Assembly (NCBI RefSeq): GCF_000091325.1
Contig: NC_014012.1
Coordinates: forward strand, 3,020,824-3,084,823
Reading direction: 5' to 3'
From: Shewanella violacea DSS12
GTDB taxonomy: Bacteria; Pseudomonadota; Gammaproteobacteria; Enterobacterales; Shewanellaceae
DNA length: 64,000 nt
The translations under genes were made by a program, and so were the position numbers. The notes under the pieces were generated by a model. That model did not search any database and was not told the DNA's origin. It was given only the letters and a program-made list of their open reading frames with translations. The stretch's first letter is position 1. Every line of letters begins with the position of its first letter. Below are positions 1-8,752 of this stretch, piece after piece.

Positions 1-576
1 GATGTGAGCGGCCTGGGTGAGCTCATCCAGTGTTTGACCCGAGCGGGCTAGTACGGCAGAGCCATGAATAAAGGTCATGATGTAATTGACGTTGGCTGCA
101 ACATCCAAGCTCTGATCCAGATTACCTTGAGCTTTCTCCTTATTGAAAAATTCGGTCAAAAACGCTTGATGAGAGCTTTGGATGGTCAATATGGCATCCA
201 TGGCACTCTGGGGCATTTCATGACTGGCTGATTCCGCAACGCAAAGAGAAACAAAACAGCCCCTTGGTAGGGATGAGTCACACTGCATCTCTATCACAGA
301 CAAGAGATAATTCAGCAGACGCTGCTTGGTACTAAACTCTGTATCTTGAAGTTTTTCAATATGGGGACTGGCATACCTAGACAGATAATGCTCTGTGGCA
401 GTGACAAACAACTGCTCTTTATTTCCGAATGCCGAATACAGGCTTGGCTTGTTGATCCCCATGCTCTGGGTCAAATCTGTCATGGACGTCCCAGCAAAGC
501 CTTTCTGCCAAAATACTAAGGTCGCCTTTTCCAGGGCGAAATCTATGTCGAAGTTACGTTTTCTACCGGAAGCCAT
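1..576 (-). CDS. TetR family transcriptional regulator, 3' end beyond window
   Basis: Reading the minus strand from the ATG at 576 gives 192 codons with no stop before the window edge, so the C-terminus is missing. The N-terminus MASGRKRNFDIDFALEKA is followed by a classic TetR helix-turn-helix (GFAGTSMTDLTQSMG, then INKPSLYSAFGNKEQLF). The rest is helical, as expected for a ligand-binding and dimerisation domain. It is divergent from the SDR gene at 717, and two identical palindromes lie between them, so it probably represses itself and the SDR gene. The ligand cannot be read from the sequence; electrophile- or quinone-sensing regulators often sit beside such oxidoreductases, but that is inference. 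Confidence 0.88.
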   Translation of the reverse strand, partial: MASGRKRNFDIDFALEKATLVFWQKGFAGTSMTDLTQSMGINKPSLYSAFGNKEQLFVTATEHYLSRYASPHIEKLQDTEFSTKQRLLNYLLSVIEMQCDSSLPRGCFVSLCVAESASHEMPQSAMDAILTIQSSHQAFLTEFFNKEKAQGNLDQSLDVAANVNYIMTFIHGSAVLARSGQTLDELTQAAHI

Positions 577-631
577 GTCTGCCTCTGCTCACTTGTATAA
601 ATAAAAATCATCTTGGTTCTTGACAATATTG

Positions 632-672
632 TACCGATCGGTAAGTATGAATTCAAGCGTACCGATCGGTAC
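632..672. promoter_or_regulatory. Paired TetR-type operators with promoter
   Basis: TACCGATCGGTA (632-643) recurs at 660-671, where it is extended by one base each side. The palindrome centres are 28 bp apart. A TTGACA -35-like hexamer at 620-625, with an AAGTAT -10-like hexamer 17 bp downstream, places the first operator inside the spacer of the likely SDR promoter. The arrangement suits repression by the adjacent TetR protein; binding itself is inferred. Confidence 0.7.
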
Positions 673-716
673 AAATAATAAAAACCAATTTAGACACTAT
701 TAAAAGGAAGATGAAG

Positions 717-1457
717 ATGAGTTTTGATATAGCGAATAAAGTGGCACTGGTTACTGGCGCGAATCGTGGTATTGGCAAGTCGATCGTGGAGTCATTTCTG
801 GCTCACGGCGCGAAGAAAGTCTATCTGGCAGTACGCGATCTCGACTCAACTAAGGAGCTAGTGAAGCAATATGGCCATAAGGTTTCACCTCTGCTGATTG
901 ATGTGTCTAATGCTCAATCCATTATGGCTGCGGCAAAAATTGCAACCGATGTGCAAGTGGTGGTGAATAACGCTGGCGTGTTGAAAATTGCCGCCCCGCT
1001 GGATGAACATGCAGAAGCCTCATTAACCGAAGAGCTCAACATCAATGCCTTCGGCCTGCTGCGCATGGCTCAGGCATTTACCCCGATACTTGAAAAGAAT
1101 GGTCCAGCCGCCCTGGTTCAACTCAATTCGGTGGCTTCAATTAAAAACTTTGCTGCTCTCACCACCTATTCAGCCTCGAAAGCGGCTGCATATTCGATTA
1201 CCCAAGGTTTGAAAGAGAGTCTAGGGCCGAAGAATATTGCCGTATTGAGTGTCCATCCCGGCCCAATAAATACCGATATGGCGGCTCAAGGTGGCATGAC
1301 AGAAATAGCCGAGCCCACCAGTGTGGTTGCCCAAGGAATAGTGACCTCTCTAAAAGCTGGAGACTTTCATCTCTTCCCTGATGCTATGGCCAGAGACTTT
1401 CAAGGTGCCTACCAAAGCTATGCCGATAACATCATAGAGGCTGATTTATCTGAATAA
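717..1457 (+). CDS. SDR family NAD(P)-dependent oxidoreductase
   Basis: This is a short-chain dehydrogenase/reductase of about 246 residues, the usual size for the classical family. The cofactor motif TGANRGIG lies near the N-terminus. VVNNAG, a serine in LNSVAS and the catalytic YSASK motif follow in the expected order, then PGPINTDM after the active site. An in-frame ATG exists at 711, but AAGGAAG (704-710) is correctly spaced only for the ATG at 717, so I start there. It stands alone between the TetR operators and a hairpin terminator. The substrate is unknown. Confidence 0.9.
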   Translation: MSFDIANKVALVTGANRGIGKSIVESFLAHGAKKVYLAVRDLDSTKELVKQYGHKVSPLLIDVSNAQSIMAAAKIATDVQVVVNNAGVLKIAAPLDEHAEASLTEELNINAFGLLRMAQAFTPILEKNGPAALVQLNSVASIKNFAALTTYSASKAAAYSITQGLKESLGPKNIAVLSVHPGPINTDMAAQGGMTEIAEPTSVVAQGIVTSLKAGDFHLFPDAMARDFQGAYQSYADNIIEADLSE

Positions 1458-1475
1458 TCATGGATAACAGCAAAT

Positions 1476-1523
1476 AAAAAGGGCTATTGATGAGTCATTA
1501 ACTCAAGAATAGCCCTTTTTTTT
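1476..1523. terminator. Bidirectional intrinsic terminator
   Basis: GGGCTATT (1481-1488) pairs with AATAGCCC (1508-1515), with an inner TGAGT/ACTCA stem. The hairpin is flanked by an A run on the left and eight T on the right. It sits between the convergent SDR gene and the DUF1566 gene and can serve both strands. Confidence 0.85.
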
Positions 1524-1604
1524 AGCTTAGTTTAATTCAGTTAAGCCAAGCCTAGGCTCGGTATGAACCTAAGCCCCTAGCTCATCATGTTCTGCCGCTA
1601 GCAC

Positions 1605-2174
1605 TCATTCAGGATCGGCGACCAGGAGCACACCCCGGGCATAATCCACTACTGAGCCACTCGCCACTATGCCGCCAGCTGTCACATCTAAATTCATGAT
1701 CCCTTCGTCGGCTATAACAGGTGTAGATGACCACAGATATGCATAGCCACCCTCAGCCTGCGCAATGGCATCGATATTCGGGAAGATAACCTTATTCATC
1801 GCAGGATGCACACAGCGCTGCTCGCGGATAGAAACGAGTTCTTTTATGTTAGGCACGCGCCAGTTACCCTTGCCTGCGAAGTGATATAACTTATTTGCCT
1901 CATTCGTTCTGGCGTTGTCGGCCGCTTGCAGCGCGCCTTGCCAGAAGACAGTCACAGGCATGCCATCACAATCCTTAGTCTCATTGTTCCAGCTTTGGCC
2001 TACTGAGCAACGCATCCAAATCAGTTTAGTGGATTGGTCTGTCACTGTGCCGTCATTATTATCGATAAATCTTGCGGTGGGAGTGCTCGCTTCGAAACTC
2101 ATTTCACAAGTTTGTTCTAGGGCTGTCGCAGAGAAACTCAGGGTTATCGCCGCCGCTAATAGTAATTTTTTCAT
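1605..2174 (-). CDS. Secreted DUF1566 (Lcl C-terminal domain) protein
   Basis: 189 residues with an N-terminal signal peptide (MKKLLLAAAITLSFSATA). One DUF1566/Lcl_C domain follows, recognisable by DNNDGTVTDQSTKLIWMRC, then GNWRVPNIKELVSI and YLWSSTPV. Four or more cysteines suggest disulfides in the periplasm or outside the cell. It is the last gene of the minus-strand operon of receptor, peptidase and DUF1566 lipoprotein; only 18 bp separate it from the latter. DUF1566 has no settled biochemical role. Here the linkage to a receptor and a CobN-type locus suggests a surface or periplasmic accessory protein, but that is inference from context. Confidence 0.8.
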   Translation of the reverse strand: MKKLLLAAAITLSFSATALEQTCEMSFEASTPTARFIDNNDGTVTDQSTKLIWMRCSVGQSWNNETKDCDGMPVTVFWQGALQAADNARTNEANKLYHFAGKGNWRVPNIKELVSIREQRCVHPAMNKVIFPNIDAIAQAEGGYAYLWSSTPVIADEGIMNLDVTAGGIVASGSVVDYARGVLLVADPE

Positions 2175-2192
2175 TGTATATCCCTAATTCTC

Positions 2193-3620
2193 TTATTTAA
2201 CACCGACAAGACGGACAGGTAAGGCTGATGGGTAATCACAATCATCTTTACTGACACAATAGTCGTAAGACGTTGTAGCTCCCATGTACCAACGATTAAA
2301 ACCTAAGGTCCACAAATAATCAGACTGATCCATCGAGGCATAGTTCTCTACCGATGGCGTGCCGGTCCAATAATCATTGTCTGCTGTATTGGGGAAGTAT
2401 TTGATGTCTACAGCCATCTCTACCCCATCACTGCCGGCATCGGTGGAGGCAAAATTCATCAAGCTGTATAGCTGATCGAAGCTGGGTAATTGCCAATCTT
2501 TAACCCCACACATGCCTTGCTTATCTTCTAGCTCATTTAGATAGGTCTGATATTGCGCTATGGTGCAGATACCATTGGCATCATCACAACTAGCCTCATC
2601 GATCTCACCTTGGAAAATGGCGCGCTCATCCTTGATGTAAACCAAGAGGTGATCTTTGTCTTGCGCACTTATGCCATCGGCAGTTTTATTCTCCCAGATA
2701 AGCCCAGTATTGAGATCTTTCACGCAGCTCCACTGCTGAGCATCGGCGGCCAACGCCTCACCCTTAGCATCGAGCTTCTGATAACTAAAACCAGCTAAGC
2801 CATCACTGTTATCATTCTTGGTCTTATCCAGGCCATAGTCGGCATCTTGTCCGACAAACTGCTCATCTCGAATTTCAGAGCTGAATGAACTGCCATCGGC
2901 AAACAAGGTATTCCCTGTGTCTGTCATGGGATAAATAGCATTTAACTGACTGGCGTAACCGACTATATCTTTAGCAAAAAAGCGCATTTGCTGATCAGTC
3001 ATACCGGCCCAGGAAGCCAGATGCTGGCTCATTGCAGCCAGTAAAGCTGGCGACTGAGCGGCCTTAGCGCCTATCGCTTGCCACATGACATCAAATTTAG
3101 GATTAAAATCGGTCAAAGCATCATGATGCTGTAACAGACTAGCATCGGCTGGTAACTCGAGTTTAAACTGCTTGTTTAGGCTGCTTGCTATCGAGGCTAA
3201 TGCCTTCTCTTGGGTCATGCCATTAAGCATAAGACCAGACACCATGCTAGAAACCGGGTTTAGTATCACTTCACTCTTGTCGGCTATGGCCGCAGATGCA
3301 AGGTAGCGCATCATGGGCTTGTCACTGCCGGCATCTTGGCTCTGCACTAGGTAGTAATTATTCAACACAGCCACATCTTCGCTGCTAAGACTCGCCACAC
3401 CAGCCGTCATATCGGCCTGAACTTCACCCGCATCACACATCAAATTTTGATTGCTATCGGCGCAGACCAAGCCGTCTACACTGGTATCGGCACTAAAATT
3501 AACGCTATAAACCTTAGCAGGCTCAGGGATTGCAACCTTGCTCGAATCATCGCTCGAGCCACAGGCGGTTAATCCAGCACATACCAGCGCGAGATAGAGA
3601 GGGCTTAGATTTCTTTTCAT
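2193..3620 (-). CDS. DUF1566 domain lipoprotein
   Basis: From the ATG at 3620 the protein has 475 residues. It starts MKRNLSPLYLALVCAG followed by the lipobox LTAC, so the mature protein is a lipoprotein. A longer frame opens at 3644, but GGAGAA, embedded in the end of the upstream peptidase gene, is well spaced for 3620 and only that start gives a proper signal peptide. The N-terminal part (VDGLVCADSNQNLMCD) resembles surface-exposed calcium-rich modules. The C-terminal third is a DUF1566/Lcl_C domain (LNTGLIWENKTADG, DWQLPSFDQLYSLM, YWTGTPSVEN, LPVRLVG). It starts 4 bp after the peptidase stop, so the two are probably translationally coupled. It could be a surface ligand-capture lipoprotein like HmuY, without visible homology to it. 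Confidence 0.78.
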   Translation of the reverse strand: MKRNLSPLYLALVCAGLTACGSSDDSSKVAIPEPAKVYSVNFSADTSVDGLVCADSNQNLMCDAGEVQADMTAGVASLSSEDVAVLNNYYLVQSQDAGSDKPMMRYLASAAIADKSEVILNPVSSMVSGLMLNGMTQEKALASIASSLNKQFKLELPADASLLQHHDALTDFNPKFDVMWQAIGAKAAQSPALLAAMSQHLASWAGMTDQQMRFFAKDIVGYASQLNAIYPMTDTGNTLFADGSSFSSEIRDEQFVGQDADYGLDKTKNDNSDGLAGFSYQKLDAKGEALAADAQQWSCVKDLNTGLIWENKTADGISAQDKDHLLVYIKDERAIFQGEIDEASCDDANGICTIAQYQTYLNELEDKQGMCGVKDWQLPSFDQLYSLMNFASTDAGSDGVEMAVDIKYFPNTADNDYWTGTPSVENYASMDQSDYLWTLGFNRWYMGATTSYDYCVSKDDCDYPSALPVRLVGVK

Positions 3621-3624
3621 GGTA

Positions 3625-6075
3625 CTAGTTCTCCATTTTTCCATATTGTCGTGTTATATATGCGAAACAAAGCATCCAAAGCGTCCAGCCTAGGCTGCCA
3701 CCGGAACTGCTTGGTTTCTCATCGATTGTTTTATCTGGCTGTGGACTAACATCAGGCTGATTACAGATGTATTCACTCACCTGACTCAAGCCCCATGAAA
3801 GCAGCTTGCCCTTGTTACCTGCATCGTGATCTATGATCTGCAGCTGCCACTCCCCCGTCAGGCTGTCATCGATAACAGCTGACCAGTCGATATCGACCAC
3901 ACTATTTGGCAAGCTATAATCGAAGCTCGTACGCGGGTAATAATCCCGGTCCCAGATATCGACTTGTTGTCCCGATGGGCTAATAAGCTTGATGCTGAGC
4001 TGGTCAAGTTGAGGATGTTCAATGTGCAGAGACAGTGTAATGTCTTGATTAACGGTTAAATCTGGCTGACTAAAGTCAAGATAGAAGTTGTTAACCCCCA
4101 TCTCCTTGGTCAAGCCAATATCATTGGCTATGGCATCGAGTAAGTCTCCGCCTATGCCTGTGGCCGTTTGATGGATTCCCTCGCCTATGGTCACGGCGAG
4201 TGTGAGTCTGGAGTGATTTATCGCGGCGATATCACTGGTATAATGCACATCCACGGGCAATGTGATCTTCTCACCACAAGATAAGTTATCGCCAAGTGCC
4301 AAGGTAAACTCTGCATCTATGGCCCTGGTATCACCGGCGAGTAATTCAGTAATTGGCGTCATCTCACCACTCACTTCTACACCCTGAGGTAAGTCAGAGA
4401 AACTGAAACTAATATCTTCAAGTTTCGCCACAGCAAGATTTTGCAGGGAAAGATTAAGCGGTACCGAACCCGTCTGCTGTTTCACCACACTGGAGATAAC
4501 TAACTCGATGGGATCTAAGATCAAACCATGCTTATCAAATTGCTGTTGCAAGATGTCAGCATAGTCCTTAGCCGGATACATACGCGCGGCCATGTCCAAG
4601 GTCGACAAGGCGAGCTGATCCATACGAACCCCGGCGCCCATGCCGTACATGCCTTCGATGACCAGACGCTCAAAATCATCGATAGCCTGCTCGCCATGGC
4701 TGTCGAACGCCCGGCGCATCCCCTGAAACAAGGGCGTCGACCAGAGCTGATCGCCTAAGGTATCTTTGACCCACTGGTGAGCCGGATAATTATAATTAGG
4801 ATTATATTTAGCCGATTGATCGTTTAATGTTCTGGGCTTACGATTACCGAATCTGGCATCCCAGTTAAACATGACATTAGGCTCAAAAATCTGGCCTTGG
4901 GGATCCCTGAAGCTATGCACTCCGGCGTAGAAGTCGGAGAATCCCTCCCCTATGGCACCACTGTCGCCCCCTTTATCACTATTGTTGATAAAGTGCAGTA
5001 AGCCATGGCCAAACTCATGCCAGATCACATCGGCATCTTCACCGTCAGGCACACCACCGACACCGAGCAAGATCCTATTTTCCAAGAAGGAATATGCCGA
5101 CTGATCCTTAGTGCCACCACGAGCATCCACCTCGATGGGCGAGTAAAATATCTGGCTAGCACCTTGGTAACCAAGGCTCTGCAGATGACGCTGGGCCTTA
5201 TCCAGATGATAATAAGCCATAACCTGGACAAACTCATCGTCATGGCGGCGCCACTCAATGTCGCCTGTCAGCAAGGGCGATGGGTTAACGGGCTCGGTCA
5301 AGTCCACCACCTTGACATAGGGACCACTGAGCATGAAACCGGCCTCGACAGCCTGAAGATCTTGCAGCTCGACTCGGCTATAGGCAGCGTGTGGTAAGGT
5401 CTCGGTCAAAGCTTGTTGCTCCAGACTCTCATCCATCAGCTTAGTCTTAGGATCGGGATCGAATACCAGCGCCTTAAGACTCTTACCTGTGAGCAAGTCA
5501 CCGGGAGTAAAGTCAGGCAGATAAGCTTCAACCGTGCGCTCCTTGCCCAAAAATTGTTTATGGTCTAAATCGATATAGAAAGAAAAAGTCGCCTCAGGTT
5601 CAAGCTGTTTAACTTGTACCTGCCACACGGGATCAATGCCCGACTCCTCTGTTAACCACCAACCTTTGCTCAGGTCTTGAATGTCAAAATTATCCGCTTC
5701 TATGCCGATAGCAAGGGCAATGGCACTGGGCTCGGGTGCAAGCTCAGAGTCAGGCCAGGTGAGTGATAGCAAGGAAGCAACAGATGCTTGATAGTAGCGA
5801 AAAGGCATACCGGCTCGGTTCACCGCTAAGGCATCGACCAAGGAAAATATCGGATGGCCATCTATCAGAGGATAAAAACTGTAGTAATGACCAAATACGC
5901 CCCGGCGCTCATAGGCTAACTGGTGTTGTCTTGAAAACTCTTGGCTCAGGTAGTCATTGGCCTGAGCTGGACTTTCTATCTTTGTGGGGCTCAATGGCGT
6001 CAGAAAATGTAACTCACTCGCACCGCAGATGCCGCTTACGAGCAAGGATACAGCCGCTAATTTAAAATGATGCAT
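3625..6075 (-). CDS. Exported zinc metallopeptidase with P-domain and GlyGly-CTERM tail
   Basis: A gluzincin-type protease (M4/M36-like) of 816 residues from the ATG at 6075. AGGTGA is well placed for this start, although a GTG at 6084 is in frame. After a signal peptide and propeptide-like region, the zinc motif HEFGH lies near residue 353 and GAIGEGFSDF supplies the third ligand glutamate. A proprotein-convertase P-type beta domain follows near residues 690-790 (LSIKLISPSGQQVDIWDR). The tail SSSGGSLGWTLW, a hydrophobic stretch and basic residues fit GlyGly-CTERM, a signal processed by rhombosortase in type II secretion hosts. It lies between the TonB receptor and two DUF1566 genes, so releasing a ligand from host or environmental protein is a reasonable guess. 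Confidence 0.85.
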   Translation of the reverse strand: MHHFKLAAVSLLVSGICGASELHFLTPLSPTKIESPAQANDYLSQEFSRQHQLAYERRGVFGHYYSFYPLIDGHPIFSLVDALAVNRAGMPFRYYQASVASLLSLTWPDSELAPEPSAIALAIGIEADNFDIQDLSKGWWLTEESGIDPVWQVQVKQLEPEATFSFYIDLDHKQFLGKERTVEAYLPDFTPGDLLTGKSLKALVFDPDPKTKLMDESLEQQALTETLPHAAYSRVELQDLQAVEAGFMLSGPYVKVVDLTEPVNPSPLLTGDIEWRRHDDEFVQVMAYYHLDKAQRHLQSLGYQGASQIFYSPIEVDARGGTKDQSAYSFLENRILLGVGGVPDGEDADVIWHEFGHGLLHFINNSDKGGDSGAIGEGFSDFYAGVHSFRDPQGQIFEPNVMFNWDARFGNRKPRTLNDQSAKYNPNYNYPAHQWVKDTLGDQLWSTPLFQGMRRAFDSHGEQAIDDFERLVIEGMYGMGAGVRMDQLALSTLDMAARMYPAKDYADILQQQFDKHGLILDPIELVISSVVKQQTGSVPLNLSLQNLAVAKLEDISFSFSDLPQGVEVSGEMTPITELLAGDTRAIDAEFTLALGDNLSCGEKITLPVDVHYTSDIAAINHSRLTLAVTIGEGIHQTATGIGGDLLDAIANDIGLTKEMGVNNFYLDFSQPDLTVNQDITLSLHIEHPQLDQLSIKLISPSGQQVDIWDRDYYPRTSFDYSLPNSVVDIDWSAVIDDSLTGEWQLQIIDHDAGNKGKLLSWGLSQVSEYICNQPDVSPQPDKTIDEKPSSSGGSLGWTLWMLCFAYITRQYGKMEN

Positions 6076-6546
6076 ATACTTCACCTAGAATTTGTAAGAG
6101 ACAGAGGCACTAAAGCTACGGTCAGGCTGAATGAGCTGAGTGGGCTGATAACCTGACGTACCGGCAACATCCTGATAGCGCACATACTCTTTATCGAGTA
6201 GATTCTTAATCGACAGGTTAACGTTGAAGTGAGCATATACTTCACCTAGAACTTGTAAGAGACAGAGGCACTAAAGCTACGGTCAGGCTGAATGAGCTGA
6301 GTGGGCTGATAACCAGACGTACCGGCAACATCCTGATAGCGCACATACTCTTTATCGAGTAGATTCTTAATCGACAGGTTAACGTTGAAGTGAGCATATA
6401 CTTCACCTAGAACTTGTAAGAGACAGAGGCGCTAAAGCTGCGGCCTGGCTGAGTGGGCTGATAACCAGACGTACCGGCAACATCCTGATAGCGCACATAC
6501 TCTTTATCGAGTAGATTCTTAATCGACAGGTTAACTTTGAAGTGAG
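6072..6546. repeat. 161-bp tandem repeat, triplicated 3' end of the receptor gene
   Basis: Three near-identical copies begin at 6072, 6233 and 6394. The first two periods are 161 bp; the third copy is 152 bp because it lacks a 9-bp segment. The third is the functional 3' end of the receptor gene; the other two lie between its stop and the peptidase. The unit is bounded by the 12-mer TGAAGTATATGC, found once inside the receptor gene and once at the peptidase start, a likely recombination microhomology. Each spare copy still encodes the receptor C-terminus through the same stop (now in shifted frames) and also carries a Shine-Dalgarno plus a 51-codon out-of-frame ORF (6081-6236, 6242-6397). The extra copies look recent. 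Confidence 0.93.
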
Positions 6547-8602
6547 CATATACTTCATATTGAGCTGCTAGATCGACAATCACCCAAGCAGCAGGTGCCG
6601 GACAATCCTGCGCGCCAGTGAGAGGATCGACACAGCTAGTGACATTCGTCATCTCGCTCGCCCCATTGACCAGACCCGAGAGACGTAAGTTGTCGTATTG
6701 ATAATTGAGAGAGACTGAGCCCTCTAACGGGGTCAAGGTGCGTAACTTCTCACCGGTATCATTATTCTTGCCATCAACCCAGCCCATCTGAAACAAGAGG
6801 TCCAGGTTTTCAGTCACGTTATAATCAAGATTAAACTCGCCGCCCCAAGAACTGGCGCTGTCTATGTTGACAAATTGACGTTCAAACACGCCGTCACTCT
6901 GACGAAGGCCCACCTCTATCCAATCGATGAAACCATCGAATTGGTTGTAGTAATAGCTCGCCGCTATGTCTAGGTTTTGCCACTGCCAGCGCATGCCCAG
7001 CTCGATACTCTCACTGGTCTCTTCATGCAAATCAGAATTCGGGATGATCTCAAATGGCGGGAAGGCAAACAGATGAGGAATGCTGCCATACACCTTGTCG
7101 TAAGGCGCGGCGCGGTAACCCTGTGAATAGGCGAGATAGCCACTCACACCAACTGTGGGGTCATAGCTTAGGGAGATACTGGAAGATACGTTATCTGAGC
7201 TATTATCAACTAGGGGAATGTTTAAAATTTCACTCTGCTCTGGACTCAGACTGTTTCTGTCGTAGCGACTGCTGACTAGCAGGCCCCAGTGCTCACTCAG
7301 GCTAATATCATCTGAAATATACCCGCTCAAGGATTCGGTGCTGGCATCGGCAAAGGGCTGATTCGACCAGTAATTTTGTTTACCGTTTTCAATCTTAATA
7401 CGGTCCTTGGCTCGAGAGTGAAGCGATCTCTGTCCCTCTATACCGTAGAGAAAATCATGTTCCATGCCATAGAGCTCGACCCAGAGGTCCATATCGACGC
7501 TAAAGCCATAGATCTCCTCTTTAAAGGTTTCATCACTCTCATATTGACGATAACGCTGCTGCACTTGCAGAAATGTGCGAGTCAAAAAGTCATTGACCTG
7601 ATTGGAATTTTTAGTCTCGCCATAGTAAATCTGACTCGACAGGTTATCGAACAAGACAAAAGACTCGGGGGTATACTGCAACTTGATCTGTTGCACCTGT
7701 GAACTTTGTACTTCCTCTCTATTACGCTGGACCACATCCCAGGCCCCATCTGGCTGAGGCACAGAATTCGGAGCCCCATGTGTCTCCTTGGTCTGGCTCT
7801 GCCAGTCACTGTTGACACTCAATAACCAGTGCTTATTACTGATTAAATTAGTGTTGAAGGAGATACTCGTGCCATCGATGTCCGCAGGGGATCGCGTATC
7901 GGCATAATTTTGTTGTTCATGGCCCTGCCACTGACTCATACGCAACATGACAGGAATATCCATTGCTCTAGCTGCAGCTGTCACCGACACCTTCTTCTGG
8001 CTGCTGACTCCGCTGTATAAGCCCTTTAATGCCAGATAATAATCTTTATGATAGAGGTAATCGGCCGCTTCCTTGGTCTCGACTTTCACCACACCACCTA
8101 AGGCTCCCGAGCCAAAAAATGCCGAAGCGGCGCCCTTAGCTACCTGGATAGATTTCACATCATCGAGGTCGAAGTTAAATCTTCCAACGCTGTCGTTAAT
8201 GTCACTGGCACCATAACCATCGGCCATGCGTACGCCATCTTTTATCATCAAGATACGATTACCGGTAATACCTCGAATAGTGATGTTCTGAGGCGTGCCC
8301 GCTGAACCTGTCACAGAAACACCTGGTTCATTTCTAAAAAGATCAGACAGTTCGCTAGCCACTAAATTTTCAATATCTTCAGCCGTGATCACCACTGCAC
8401 TACCCGATATTTCGTTCAGAGGTTTCTCCAGACGGGTGCCAATAACTTTGATCACCTCAATTTTGCTATTTTTTTGTTCAAAACCTGTTGAAGTTTTGAC
8501 CTCTGAATGAGATAAGCCACTGTAAATACTTGTAATAATAGCGACTGATATGGGTAATAATTTCATAAACATCATGCTGTGATTGCGAAAGGCCAGCACC
8601 AT
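6407..8602 (-). CDS. TonB-dependent outer membrane receptor, heme/hemoglobin type
   Basis: 731 residues with a signal peptide (LLPISVAIITSIYSG), a TonB-box-like KIEVIKVIGTR, and a plug domain (SAVVITAEDIENL, NITIRGITGNRILMIKDGVRM, GSGALGGVVKVETKEA). A long beta-barrel follows, ending in the aromatic SVSYKF typical of outer-membrane assembly. The plug resembles the hemoglobin/transferrin/lactoferrin receptor group. It is divergent from the ExbB-like, DUF2149 and CobN-like genes across a region with Fur-box-like sequences, which favours iron or heme as cargo; cobalamin or another tetrapyrrole remains possible. Its last codons lie in the third copy of the 161-bp repeat, where a 3-residue segment (LIQ) present in the spare copies is missing. 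Confidence 0.87.
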   Translation of the reverse strand: MVLAFRNHSMMFMKLLPISVAIITSIYSGLSHSEVKTSTGFEQKNSKIEVIKVIGTRLEKPLNEISGSAVVITAEDIENLVASELSDLFRNEPGVSVTGSAGTPQNITIRGITGNRILMIKDGVRMADGYGASDINDSVGRFNFDLDDVKSIQVAKGAASAFFGSGALGGVVKVETKEAADYLYHKDYYLALKGLYSGVSSQKKVSVTAAARAMDIPVMLRMSQWQGHEQQNYADTRSPADIDGTSISFNTNLISNKHWLLSVNSDWQSQTKETHGAPNSVPQPDGAWDVVQRNREEVQSSQVQQIKLQYTPESFVLFDNLSSQIYYGETKNSNQVNDFLTRTFLQVQQRYRQYESDETFKEEIYGFSVDMDLWVELYGMEHDFLYGIEGQRSLHSRAKDRIKIENGKQNYWSNQPFADASTESLSGYISDDISLSEHWGLLVSSRYDRNSLSPEQSEILNIPLVDNSSDNVSSSISLSYDPTVGVSGYLAYSQGYRAAPYDKVYGSIPHLFAFPPFEIIPNSDLHEETSESIELGMRWQWQNLDIAASYYYNQFDGFIDWIEVGLRQSDGVFERQFVNIDSASSWGGEFNLDYNVTENLDLLFQMGWVDGKNNDTGEKLRTLTPLEGSVSLNYQYDNLRLSGLVNGASEMTNVTSCVDPLTGAQDCPAPAAWVIVDLAAQYEVYAHFKVNLSIKNLLDKEYVRYQDVAGTSGYQPTQPGRSFSASVSYKF

Positions 8603-8609
8603 ACACCTA

Positions 8610-8693
8610 GGTAGTAATGATTACTATTTAGATTTCAAAGCAAGATTCGTTAATATGATGTTGATCACGTTAATAGTAATGAGATCGATTATC
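8610..8693. promoter_or_regulatory. Two Fur-box-like sequences in a divergent promoter region
   Basis: TAGTAATGATTACTA (8612-8626) is a perfect 7-1-7 palindrome apart from its central base; the 19-mer around it matches the consensus GATAATGATAATCATTATC at 12 positions. AGTAATGAGATCGATTATC (8675-8693) matches at 13 of 19. Both lie between the receptor and the ExbB-like gene. Matches were counted by eye, so Fur control is a supported prediction only. Confidence 0.6.
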
Positions 8694-8752
8694 GTTTGCG
8701 TTAGTATTTTTTATATATATTATTCCTGATTTTTTTACAGGAACCACAAACC

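Noticed and set aside
5005..5397. A 130-codon plus-strand ORF opposite the metallopeptidase
   Set aside because: Antisense shadow of a gene with clear protein motifs; no ribosome site or domain.
6081..6397. Two 51-codon ORFs in the spare 161-bp repeats (6081-6236 and 6242-6397)
   Set aside because: They have a ribosome site and start, but read the receptor sequence in the wrong frame; nothing suggests a product. Noted under the repeat.
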